Source of the DNA: Planococcaceae bacterium UBA3370
GTDB taxonomy: Bacteria > Bacillota > Bacilli > Bacillales_A > Planococcaceae
Reading direction: 5' to 3'
DNA: 6,351 nt
Assembly: GCA_002360295.1 (NCBI GenBank)
Contig: DEQI01000365.1
Location: 1-6,351 of the forward strand
Made by a program: the position numbers and the translations under genes. This document shows, piece by piece, positions 1 through 5,170 of this stretch (position 1 is its first letter; each line of letters starts with the position of its first letter). The notes beneath the pieces are model-generated. The model did not search any database and was not told the origin of the DNA. It saw only the letters and a list, made by a program, of their open reading frames with translations.

Positions 1-556
1 ATTCCTTTTCTTCAGCCATTGCATCTGACTTTGTTAAATGAACTGTACCAAATGGATGGTTAGGAGGAGCATATATTGTATACAGTTTAAGCGGAACACT
101 CCCCGTATTCGTTAGATTATGCCAGGTCCCAGCTGGTACCATGATGGCAAAATCATCATTAACATACCTTTTAAAATGTAAGTGATCTTTGGAATTCCCC
201 ATTTGAACAAGCCCCTGCCCTTGTTCAACCCGTAAAAATTGATCGACATTTGGATGTGCCTCTAAACCAATATCTTCTCCGACGTTAAGACTCATTAATG
301 TCACTTGTAAATGTTCTCCTGTCCATAATGCAGTACGAAATGTTTTATTTTGCTTTGTTGCTTCATTCATATTCACAACATATGGATGAGGTCCATGATC
401 TTTTAACACTATTTCCCCATTCTCTTTAACTACTCTAGTAGTAGCGTCCCAGCTATTTGAGTGATCATACAAGCTATGATTATTCTCATAATAGTTATAC
501 ATCGGCCAATGTCGATAATAAGGGTATTGATAATACACATAAGGAATATGGTACAT
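1..556 (-). CDS. Cupin-domain protein with Tyr-rich N-terminus, possibly spore-associated (3' end beyond the window)
   Basis: The first 185 residues are visible; the C-terminus lies beyond the left edge. Residues 1-35 are rich in Tyr, His, Pro and Asn (MYHIPYVYYQYP...), as in spore-surface proteins. Residues about 83-170 form one beta-barrel cupin domain. Cupin motif 1 is atypical: after G97 it has H101-P-N103 and Q106 where canonical cupins have HxH and Glu. Motif 2 is intact (P141-A-G-T-W-H146, N150). Metal binding may therefore be altered, although an HPxxDQF form is, from memory, common in this family. The start at 556 is chosen because AAAGGA (565-570) lies 8 nt upstream and a sporulation-type promoter sits just before it. 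An in-frame ATG at 622 would add 22 residues (MEVPLFSQLAYDN...) but has no good ribosome binding site and lies upstream of that promoter. The cupin fold is confident. The enzymatic role is unknown and the spore link is inference. Confidence 0.88.
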   Translation of the reverse strand, partial: MYHIPYVYYQYPYYRHWPMYNYYENNHSLYDHSNSWDATTRVVKENGEIVLKDHGPHPYVVNMNEATKQNKTFRTALWTGEHLQVTLMSLNVGEDIGLEAHPNVDQFLRVEQGQGLVQMGNSKDHLHFKRYVNDDFAIMVPAGTWHNLTNTGSVPLKLYTIYAPPNHPFGTVHLTKSDAMAEEKE

Positions 557-586
557 TTCCTCATTCCTTTCCCAGTTTATTAAATT

Positions 587-616
587 ATCGTATGCAAGCT
601 GCGAAAATAATGGTAC
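587..616 (-). promoter_or_regulatory. Sigma-E-like (possibly sigma-K) promoter of the cupin gene
   Basis: Read on the minus strand, GTACCATT (616-609), a 14-nt spacer and CATACGAT (594-587) match the Bacillus sigma-E consensus (GKMATATT, 13-15 nt, CATACAHT) at 6/8 and 7/8 positions. CATACGATA also fits the sigma-K -10 pattern CATAnnnTA, with an AC 18 nt upstream. Transcription would start near 580, giving a leader of about 24 nt that contains the ribosome binding site for the start at 556. The consensus is known from B. subtilis; activity here is inferred. Confidence 0.5.
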
Positions 617-650
617 TTCCATTCAAACTTGCTATAGATGGTAAGTGAAC

Positions 651-689
651 AATAAAAACCAGCCCCTATTCCCATTTTAAGAGCTGGTT
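651..689 (-). terminator. Rho-independent terminator, minus strand
   Basis: Positions 657-689 form a 12-bp stem on the minus strand (AACCAGCTCTTA pairing with TAGGGGCTGGTT, two G-T pairs) around a 9-nt loop. A T-rich tail (TTTTTATT) follows on the minus strand. It closes the short transcription unit that begins at the promoter near 1030-1058 and insulates the cupin gene downstream. There is no T-run on the plus side, so it is directional. Confidence 0.8.
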
Positions 690-714
690 AAAACCTTATA
701 CTTGTTGTAGTCAT
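688..714 (-). CDS. Possible 8-residue micro-ORF or leader peptide (MTTTSIRF)
   Basis: A minus-strand ATG at 714 is preceded by a near-perfect ribosome binding site AAAGGAG (730-724) with 9-nt spacing. It is followed by only eight codons before TAA, and that stop codon overlaps the first bases of the terminator stem at 657-689. It lies about 130 nt downstream of the 46-residue membrane peptide gene on what is probably the same transcript. A ribosome stopping here would cover the left arm of the hairpin, the geometry of a leader-peptide attenuator. Equally, it may be the stump of a deleted gene or chance. The good ribosome binding site is the only positive evidence for translation. Confidence 0.3.
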   Translation of the reverse strand: MTTTSIRF

Positions 715-843
715 TTTTTCTTACTCCTTTGATACATACCATAACTAAGAGTTGCTTGATGCTCCCCCGAGTTGTCTTTCTACACTTTACTCCAATTAAC
801 AAACCTCTATTTAAAATGTCTCCTCCTAGTTTCGGTGAATAAT

Positions 844-984
844 CTATTTTTTCATTAATATAGCTAAAAAAATCCACACTATAAATAATATAATCGCCAC
901 CGATACTGAATTAGTTATGAGCCATAATAGAAGTGATACTAACCAAAAGATAAAAAATACCCATACGAGCATCCCTATTTTCAT
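844..984 (-). CDS. Small hydrophobic membrane peptide, 46 residues
   Basis: The peptide begins MKIGMLVWVFF and ends AILMKK. ATG at 984 has a strong ribosome binding site AAAGGAG (999-993) with 8-nt spacing; the stop is TAG at 844-846. About residues 4-23 and 28-43 are hydrophobic stretches rich in Leu, Ile, Val, Phe and Trp, split by the polar turn TNS and ending in two Lys. This suggests a two-pass membrane hairpin or a single long membrane helix. It has its own sigma-A-like promoter (1030-1058), overlapped by a cre-like box. Downstream lie a micro-ORF and a terminator. I do not recognise a family. Small membrane peptides of this kind include regulators of transporters, sporulation or stress peptides, and type I toxins, and nothing here decides between them. 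Translation is well supported by the ribosome binding site; the function is unknown. Confidence 0.7.
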   Translation of the reverse strand: MKIGMLVWVFFIFWLVSLLLWLITNSVSVAIILFIVWIFLAILMKK

Positions 985-1029
985 AAAATTCACTCCTTTT
1001 CTTTAGCGATAATTTGTTTCCCTTAGGAA

Positions 1030-1058
1030 AATATATGCCATAATAAAGAAAATGTAAC
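1030..1058 (-). promoter_or_regulatory. Sigma-A-like promoter of the small membrane peptide gene
   Basis: On the minus strand GTTACA (1058-1053) is followed by a 17-nt spacer and TATATT (1035-1030), matching the sigma-A consensus at 4/6 and 5/6. The start would be near 1023, about 40 nt before the ATG at 984. The same DNA also reads as a sigma-K-like pair (AC, 16 nt, CATATATTT), so sporulation control cannot be excluded. Confidence 0.5.
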
Positions 1059-1066
1059 CGGTTTTA
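1053..1066 (-). promoter_or_regulatory. cre-like (CcpA) box overlapping the -35 element
   Basis: TGTAACCGGTTTTA on the plus strand matches the catabolite-responsive element consensus TGWNANCGNTNWCA at 13 of 14 positions. The reverse strand also matches at 13 of 14, because the core AACCGGTT is a perfect palindrome. It covers the -35 hexamer of the minus-strand promoter, where bound CcpA would repress. Roughly one such one-mismatch site is expected by chance in a window this size, so the location is the main support. Confidence 0.4.
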
Positions 1067-1146
1067 AAAATTTTGCAAAACATAGTTAAATATGAGTAAC
1101 ACTAAAAAAACAAAACCTATATCTTTTCCCCATATCAATATTTCCC

Positions 1147-1177
1147 TTGCTCCTCACGTTACGTAAGCTATTACAAT
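1147..1177 (+). promoter_or_regulatory. MerR-type promoter/operator of the regulator-exporter operon
   Basis: TTGCTC (1147-1152) and TACAAT (1172-1177) are separated by 19 bp instead of the usual 17, the hallmark of promoters activated by MerR-family proteins through DNA distortion. The spacer holds a dyad, CTCACGT-T-ACGTAAG (1153-1167), 6 of 7 positions symmetric. It resembles operators of drug-sensing MerR regulators. The arrangement predicts that the regulator controls its own operon. The expected start is near 1184, giving a leader of about 28 nt. Confidence 0.75.
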
Positions 1178-1211
1178 GAATGCAGGAACACATTTCAAGG
1201 AGGTTATTTTT

Positions 1212-1979
1212 ATGTCCAACACCTATTCAATTGGCGATTTTGCTAAAAAAACAGGCATAACAATCCGGACATTGCATTATTACGATGAAATGAACTTGTT
1301 AAAGCCTGCATTTATAACTGATGCTGGTCGCCGCTACTACTCAGATGACAGTATTATGCAGCTACAAAAAATTGTGACGCTAAAATTTTTAGGCTATTCT
1401 TTAGAAAAAATTCACGACTTAATTTATTTAAACGATTGGGATTTACAGGATTCATTGCAGTTTCAAAAACAAGAGATGCTACAAAAACGAGAGCATATTA
1501 ATTGAGTCATTCGTGCACTTGATCACGCACTTTATATGATGGATGAGCAGGGTACGGTTAATGCCAATGTTTTTATGACGCTTATTCACAGCATTCATAA
1601 AGAGGATGAGCAAAAGAAATGGTTGATAAATATTTTTCCAAAGGATTCTGTGGAGCAAATGTACAGTTTATCCGATGAAAAACAAATGGAATTAAACAGT
1701 AAAATGGCTAAGCTAATTGATGAATTGAAAGAAACTTATGATCAAGACTATAAAAGTCCTGCAGTCCAAACTCTGATAGAACGATATTTTGCTTTGGCAC
1801 TTGAAGTTTATCCAGGAACAATGGAGCTTGTCGAAAAATTACAAGACCAAGAAATTGATATAGAAGATAATATCGAACTCTTCCCTTCTCCCTTTACTCC
1901 GCAAGAAGAAGAATGGATTGCAAAGGCTATGCAATATTATTGGGAACAAAGAGGTGTGAATTTGTATGGAGAAAGCTAA
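1212..1979 (+). pseudogene. MerR-family regulator of drug response, split by an in-frame TGA at codon 98
   Basis: The start at 1212 has AAGGAGG (1197-1203) 8 nt upstream. An earlier ATG at 1176 overlaps the -10 hexamer and is rejected. Residues 5-75 are a typical MerR winged helix-turn-helix (YSIGDFAKKTGITIRTLHYYDE), and residues from about 80 start the dimerisation helix. TGA at 1503-1505 interrupts the frame, but the same frame stays open from codon 99 (VIRALDHALYMMDE...) to TAA at 1977-1979. That part is a mainly helical, acidic region resembling the TipAS-type ligand-binding domains of Mta- and TipA-like regulators. Repaired, the protein would have 255 residues. A single C-to-T change from CGA (Arg) is the simplest origin. 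The C-terminal part has no ribosome binding site before its ATG pair at 1536, so only a 97-residue DNA-binding stump is likely made. The gene overlaps the exporter by 14 bp. A sequencing error is the main alternative to real inactivation. Confidence 0.9.
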
Positions 1980-3711
1980 TCAAGAAAAGACTGCCCATTG
2001 GAAAGACTTTGTTCAACTAATTAAAAATGCAAATCCTTCTAAGTCGGTCATCTTTTTTGCCATCGTTTTAAGCTTAATCGAAACGGTGGCAGGCTTACTC
2101 GTTCCATTATTTACGATGAATCTAGTCGATCAATTAGCAAATGCCCATTTCAATTTGTCCTTTATGCTGCTATTAGGTGGTATGTTAATCGTACAAACTG
2201 TATTTTCTGGTCTATCCTTTTACTTTATGACCCATATCGGCGAAACCATTGTCGCTTCTATTCGTCGCAGATTATGGCAGCATGTTTTACGACTACCGAT
2301 TTCCTTTTTTGATGGACATCAATCAGGCGAAACGATGAGCCGTATTACGCAAGATACAAATATAGTAAAAACGTTGATCACACAGCATTTAATTACCTTT
2401 ATCACAGGGATTATTTCCATCATTGGGTCTATTATTTTCCTATTGTTTATTGATTGGAAAATGACTGTGATTATGCTGATTTCCTTGCCGCTATCCATTT
2501 TAATCATCTTACCACTCGGTCAAAAAATGTATAAGATTGCGATGGCTACTCAAGATGAAATGGCGAATTTTTCAGGTAATCTCGGTCGTGTTTTATCTAA
2601 TATTCGCTTAGTAAAAGCAAATCTTGCTGAACAAACGGAAAGTAATAATGGTCATAAAAATATTTCAAGACTGTTCCACTTCGGACTAAAGGAAGCAAAA
2701 ATACAAGCCTTTATTTCCCCATTTATGACGTTTATCGTAATGCTCGTACTCGTTATTTTAATTGGATATGGTGGGGTTCAAGTAGCTTCCGGCACCTTAA
2801 CAGCTGGCGCACTTGTTGCCATTATTATTTATATGTTCCAAATTGTCGTCCCTTTCACGCAAATGGCATCCTTCTTTACCGCACTACAAAAAGCACTTGG
2901 TGCAACAGAAAGAATACAAGAAATTCTGGGTCATAACAGTGAACTTGAGGAAAATAAAATAGAAGTTACAAACGCTAATGAGCCCATCCTCTTTCAAAAT
3001 GTATCATTCGCCTACAACGAAAACGAAATTATTAAAAAGCTAGATTTATCTATTCCTAGTGGCAAAATGACCGCCTTTGTTGGTCCAAGTGGGAGCGGTA
3101 AAACGACTTTATTTTCTCTACTTGAACGCTTTTATACGCCAAGCTCTGGACAAATAACGCTTGGACAAACGAAGATTCAAGAATTTGATTTAATGTCATG
3201 GCGCAGTCAATTTGGTTATGTGTCGCAGGAAAGCCCTTTGATGTCGGGGACAATAAAAGAAAATATATTGTACGGATTAAAAGAAGAAGTGTCTGATCTA
3301 CAAATTCAACAAGCTGTGCAGCAAGCAAATGCACTCGAATTTATTGAAAAATTGCCTGAAGGATTAAATACTGAAGTGGGAGAAGGTGGTATGAAATTAT
3401 CTGGTGGACAGCGCCAACGAATTGCGATTGCAAGAGCTCTTATCCGCAATCCCAAAATACTATTGTTAGACGAAGCAACCTCTAACTTAGATAGTGAATC
3501 CGAATTACTTGTACAAAATGCCCTTCAGCAACTCATGGTAAATCGTACAACGCTCGTTATTGCGCATCGTCTTTCTACGGTTCTGGGTGCAGATCAAATC
3601 GTCGTTTTAGAAAATGGTTTGATTACGGGTGTTGGAAAACATCAGGAATTATTCGAAAGCCATGCATTTTACCGAAAATTAGCGAACCAACAACTGAAAG
3701 ACAGAAGTTGA
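1966..3711 (+). CDS. bmrA: BmrA-like ABC multidrug exporter half-transporter (permease fused to ATPase)
   Basis: This 581-residue protein closely resembles B. subtilis BmrA (YvcC), a homodimeric type I (type IV fold) exporter that pumps drugs and other lipophilic compounds out across the cell membrane at the cost of ATP. The N-terminal half has six predicted membrane helices (about 27-52, 64-88, 140-161, 164-185, 250-270, 279-300). The ATPase domain (about 340-575) has every key element: A-loop Y350, Walker A GPSGSGKTT (373-381), Q-loop Q421, signature LSGGQ (478-482), Walker B ending D502 with catalytic E503, D-loop SNLD and H-loop H534. It looks fully functional. The start at 1966 has GAGGTG (1951-1956) 9 nt upstream and overlaps the regulator gene, implying translational coupling. 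Expression is presumably set by the MerR-type promoter at 1147, now with a broken regulator. The BmrA relationship is from remembered sequence similarity; the actual substrates are unknown. Confidence 0.95.
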   Translation: MEKANQEKTAHWKDFVQLIKNANPSKSVIFFAIVLSLIETVAGLLVPLFTMNLVDQLANAHFNLSFMLLLGGMLIVQTVFSGLSFYFMTHIGETIVASIRRRLWQHVLRLPISFFDGHQSGETMSRITQDTNIVKTLITQHLITFITGIISIIGSIIFLLFIDWKMTVIMLISLPLSILIILPLGQKMYKIAMATQDEMANFSGNLGRVLSNIRLVKANLAEQTESNNGHKNISRLFHFGLKEAKIQAFISPFMTFIVMLVLVILIGYGGVQVASGTLTAGALVAIIIYMFQIVVPFTQMASFFTALQKALGATERIQEILGHNSELEENKIEVTNANEPILFQNVSFAYNENEIIKKLDLSIPSGKMTAFVGPSGSGKTTLFSLLERFYTPSSGQITLGQTKIQEFDLMSWRSQFGYVSQESPLMSGTIKENILYGLKEEVSDLQIQQAVQQANALEFIEKLPEGLNTEVGEGGMKLSGGQRQRIAIARALIRNPKILLLDEATSNLDSESELLVQNALQQLMVNRTTLVIAHRLSTVLGADQIVVLENGLITGVGKHQELFESHAFYRKLANQQLKDRS

Positions 3712-3749
3712 ATGCTGCCTTTTTGTTAAAGTAAAATTTAAATAAGTAC

Positions 3750-3790
3750 AAACATGGAGCAGCCTGTCATTTAGGCCCTTCCATGTTTTT
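3750..3790 (+). terminator. Rho-independent terminator of the regulator-exporter operon
   Basis: A 9-bp outer stem AAACATGGA (3750-3758) pairs with TCCATGTTT (3780-3788). Inside it, after a 3-nt internal loop, GCCT (3762-3765) pairs with AGGC (3773-3776). The hairpin ends in a run of five T (3786-3790). It starts 38 nt after the exporter stop codon and closes the operon. Confidence 0.85.
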
Positions 3791-3826
3791 GCTATTGATC
3801 AGGTTACTTATATAGAATTCCATCAT

Positions 3827-3856
3827 TTGAAGTTTGTTTAGTAAATAAATTTTAAT
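3827..3856 (+). promoter_or_regulatory. Possible sigma-A promoter of the 98-residue ORF
   Basis: TTGAAG (3827-3832), an 18-bp spacer and TTTAAT (3851-3856) match sigma-A hexamers at 4/6 and 5/6. The gene downstream needs its own promoter because a terminator precedes it. The predicted leader is about 80 nt, with no clear structure. The region is AT-rich, so chance hexamers are likely. Confidence 0.35.
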
Positions 3857-3945
3857 TATAAGAGAAAACTACATTACGTCAGTGAAGCTTTAATCCGTGG
3901 CGGTATTATTGTCCGTTTATTTATTTAAAAGTACGAGGTGTCCGT

Positions 3946-4242
3946 ATGAAATGTATAATTGCTAGTAATCGCCCACTACCTATACGTTATTATGTAAATC
4001 CGCAATGCTTTATAAAAAGAGGGATTATATGTCCTAGTGAAATTAGTTTGCCTTTTTTTGTAGAAGTAGAAGCTGAGTTCCTTGGCGACTATAGTATTAT
4101 TGCAGAATATATCCATGAAGTGAAAAGCCAATATAAACAATGCCATATACAAATTTATAGTAAAGAAACCAGCTTACTTGAATGGTTATCTGAAAAACAG
4201 TCGGTCAAGCTCATTCAATCAAGCTATATTTTAATTGAATAG
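3946..4242 (+). CDS. Unrecognised 98-residue protein
   Basis: I do not recognise a family. ATG at 3946 has a fair ribosome binding site (ACGAGGTG, 3933-3940) with a 5-nt gap; the stop is TAG. There is no signal peptide or membrane segment. Hydrophobic and charged residues alternate in a way that suggests a small mixed alpha/beta domain: strands near 36-46 (PFFVEVEAEFL) and 66-72 (CHIQIYS), and helices near 49-63 and 75-84. Four Cys (3, 21, 29, 66) are present but not in a CxxC pattern. It stands alone between the operon terminator at 3790 and the converging chromate-transporter remnant. The start signal and the protein-like composition make it a likely real gene; no function can be proposed from the sequence. 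Confidence 0.65.
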   Translation: MKCIIASNRPLPIRYYVNPQCFIKRGIICPSEISLPFFVEVEAEFLGDYSIIAEYIHEVKSQYKQCHIQIYSKETSLLEWLSEKQSVKLIQSSYILIE

Positions 4243-4257
4243 CTTCCACTAGTTGTT

Positions 4258-4458
4258 TTAAATAAAAATTCCTGTTACCAATCCTAACAATACAATCCAT
4301 ATTGGTTGTAGTTTTGCTTTGGCTAGCAAAAAATAAAATAATAAAGCGACCGCTACATCGACGATACTATGAATGGATGTAAGTACAATAGGATTTACAA
4401 ATGCAGCTGCTAAAATACCAACAACAGCTGCATTCAAACCAGCTATTACTGCACTAAC
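4258..4458 (-). pseudogene. chrA: Chromate transporter (ChrA/CHR family) C-terminal remnant
   Basis: Read on the minus strand, 66 codons (VSAVIAGLNAAVVGILAAAF... to VTGIFI and TAA) match the end of CHR-family chromate/anion transporters. Features are the AGxNAAVVGILxAAxxxP motif, a hydrophobic segment with Asp (IVDVAVALLFYFLLAK), and a closing helix after PIWIVLLG. In the family this forms the last two or three membrane helices of a CHR domain of roughly 180-200 residues. Immediately upstream in frame is a stop (TAG, 4459-4461), and no start codon, ribosome binding site or earlier part of the domain is found in any frame. It is therefore a decayed fragment, presumably left by a deletion. It converges with the 98-residue ORF, with only 15 bp between the two stop codons. 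The family call is from remembered motifs. Confidence 0.75.
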
Positions 4459-4753
4459 CTATTTCGCTAACTAACTCTATGTATAATTATCCAGTAGTAA
4501 TTTCTTTATTTTTGCCTGACAAAATGACAAAGCCATACTACAAATAACTAAAAACCCCTCCGAACCGCTCGAATAAATTTTGTTTATTATCGATATAAAA
4601 TATTTCTTCATGCGTTTATTTTCTAGAAACTACATTTTCAACAGCTGTTATAAACAGTTTTATTAATCTGCCTGAACATTAATATTTTTCTGCTATCTCC
4701 CTCTTAATAATTCTCCTCACATCACTGTATAAAGCCATTTGACTGATTTTTCA

Positions 4754-4777
4754 GCTGTACTATTTGCTGTACTATTA
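4754..4777. repeat. 12-bp tandem duplication, two copies
   Basis: GCTGTACTATTT (4754-4765) is followed directly by GCTGTACTATTA (4766-4777), 11 of 12 identical. It looks like a simple slippage duplication in non-coding DNA. Confidence 0.7.
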
Positions 4778-4964
4778 TTGTAGAAAAGGATTTATATCCC
4801 TCCAAACAAAAGGAATAAAGCAGAATTTTTTTATATTTTTAATGAAAATTTTTACTCAAAGTAGAATTTTTAACTATTTTAATATTTTATTTACTGAAAT
4901 ATATTATATTCTTTACCAAATGTTGAAAACTCTCCAAAACATTGATAAATCAACGGTTTTAGCT

Positions 4965-5100
4965 ATATGAACGCGATCACAAACACACATAATTTCTTTT
5001 TAAAACGCATTTTATATGCTTAAGGGGAATTATTTGTTTTCAAAAATTGCTTGCTTAACATAATATTTCAATGTTAACGTAAGTACATGGACGTTCATAT
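4965..5100 (+). promoter_or_regulatory. Inverted repeats and a cre-like box upstream of the OFA transporter
   Basis: Three elements precede the transporter gene. ATATGAACG (4965-4973) is perfectly complementary to CGTTCATAT (5092-5100). TTAACAT (5055-5061) and ATGTTAA (5071-5077) form a 7-bp dyad with a 9-bp gap, shaped like an operator. TGAACGCGATCACA (4968-4981) matches the cre consensus TGWNANCGNTNWCA at 13 of 14. Their placement suggests regulation of the carboxylate transporter, but each could occur by chance in AT-rich DNA and no promoter has been fixed. Confidence 0.3.
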
Positions 5101-5170
5101 TTTAGTCACAATCGCATAGGGGAGAAAATTATAGCAAAATTGATACTTTTTGTTGAATGGGGGAGAAATA

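Larger units (their letters stand above)
4459..5170. other. Gene-poor, AT-rich spacer between the chromate-transporter remnant and the OFA transporter
   Basis: I see no convincing gene in these 712 bases. Stops are frequent in all frames, and the one longer plus-strand frame (4764-4970, TTG start) is a low-complexity Phe/Ile/Tyr-rich translation of AT-rich DNA without a ribosome binding site. The left part may be decayed sequence that once belonged to the chromate-transporter locus. Small structures seen are a 10-bp palindrome AACAGCTGTT (4639-4648), a 12-bp tandem repeat (4754-4777) and inverted repeats near 4965-5100. The last 150 bp should hold the promoter of the downstream transporter gene, but no clear sigma-A pair stands out. 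The best partial candidate is TTGTTT (5034-5039) with CATAAT (5059-5064), whose spacing of 19 is too long. Confidence 0.6.

Noticed and set aside
557..622. 22-residue N-terminal extension of the cupin (ATG at 622)
   Set aside because: The translation looks protein-like, but the ATG has no ribosome binding site and lies upstream of the best promoter. It is kept only as an alternative.
457..648. Plus-strand frame of 63 residues
   Set aside because: It is antisense to the cupin start region, with no ribosome binding site.
677..877. Minus-strand 66-residue frame, or a shorter version from ATT behind an AGGAGGA at 821-827
   Set aside because: The GTG start lies inside the membrane peptide gene without a ribosome binding site, ATT starts are extremely rare, and the frame ends inside the terminator hairpin.
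1176..1211. Upstream in-frame ATG for the MerR regulator
   Set aside because: It overlaps the -10 hexamer TACAAT and has no ribosome binding site, while ATG at 1212 has AAGGAGG at 8 nt and the family's usual N-terminus.
1503..1540. TGA as a selenocysteine or recoded Trp codon, with a small CGTG/CACG hairpin just downstream
   Set aside because: TGA ends the exporter gene and TGG encodes Trp throughout. The hairpin is only 4 bp, and MerR regulators have no conserved Cys at this place. A nonsense mutation or sequencing error is simpler.
2319..2507. Minus-strand 62-residue frame within the exporter gene
   Set aside because: It is a shadow of the strongly supported exporter on the opposite strand.
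3056..3334. Minus-strand 92-residue frame within the exporter gene
   Set aside because: It is a shadow of the exporter's ATPase domain.
4221..4245. AAGCTAT/ATAGCTT hairpin as a terminator of the 98-residue ORF
   Set aside because: The stem is only 7 AT-rich base pairs with an 11-nt loop inside the end of the gene, and no T-run follows on either strand.
4616..4738. Minus-strand frame MALYSDVRRIIKREIAEKY, stop, then 20 more open codons
   Set aside because: It looks faintly protein-like and could be a decayed regulator next to the chromate-transporter remnant, but it has no ribosome binding site, an internal stop and no family I can name.
4764..4970. Plus-strand 68-residue frame starting with TTG
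   Set aside because: It is a low-complexity Phe/Ile/Tyr translation of AT-rich DNA, with no ribosome binding site and a start inside a tandem repeat.
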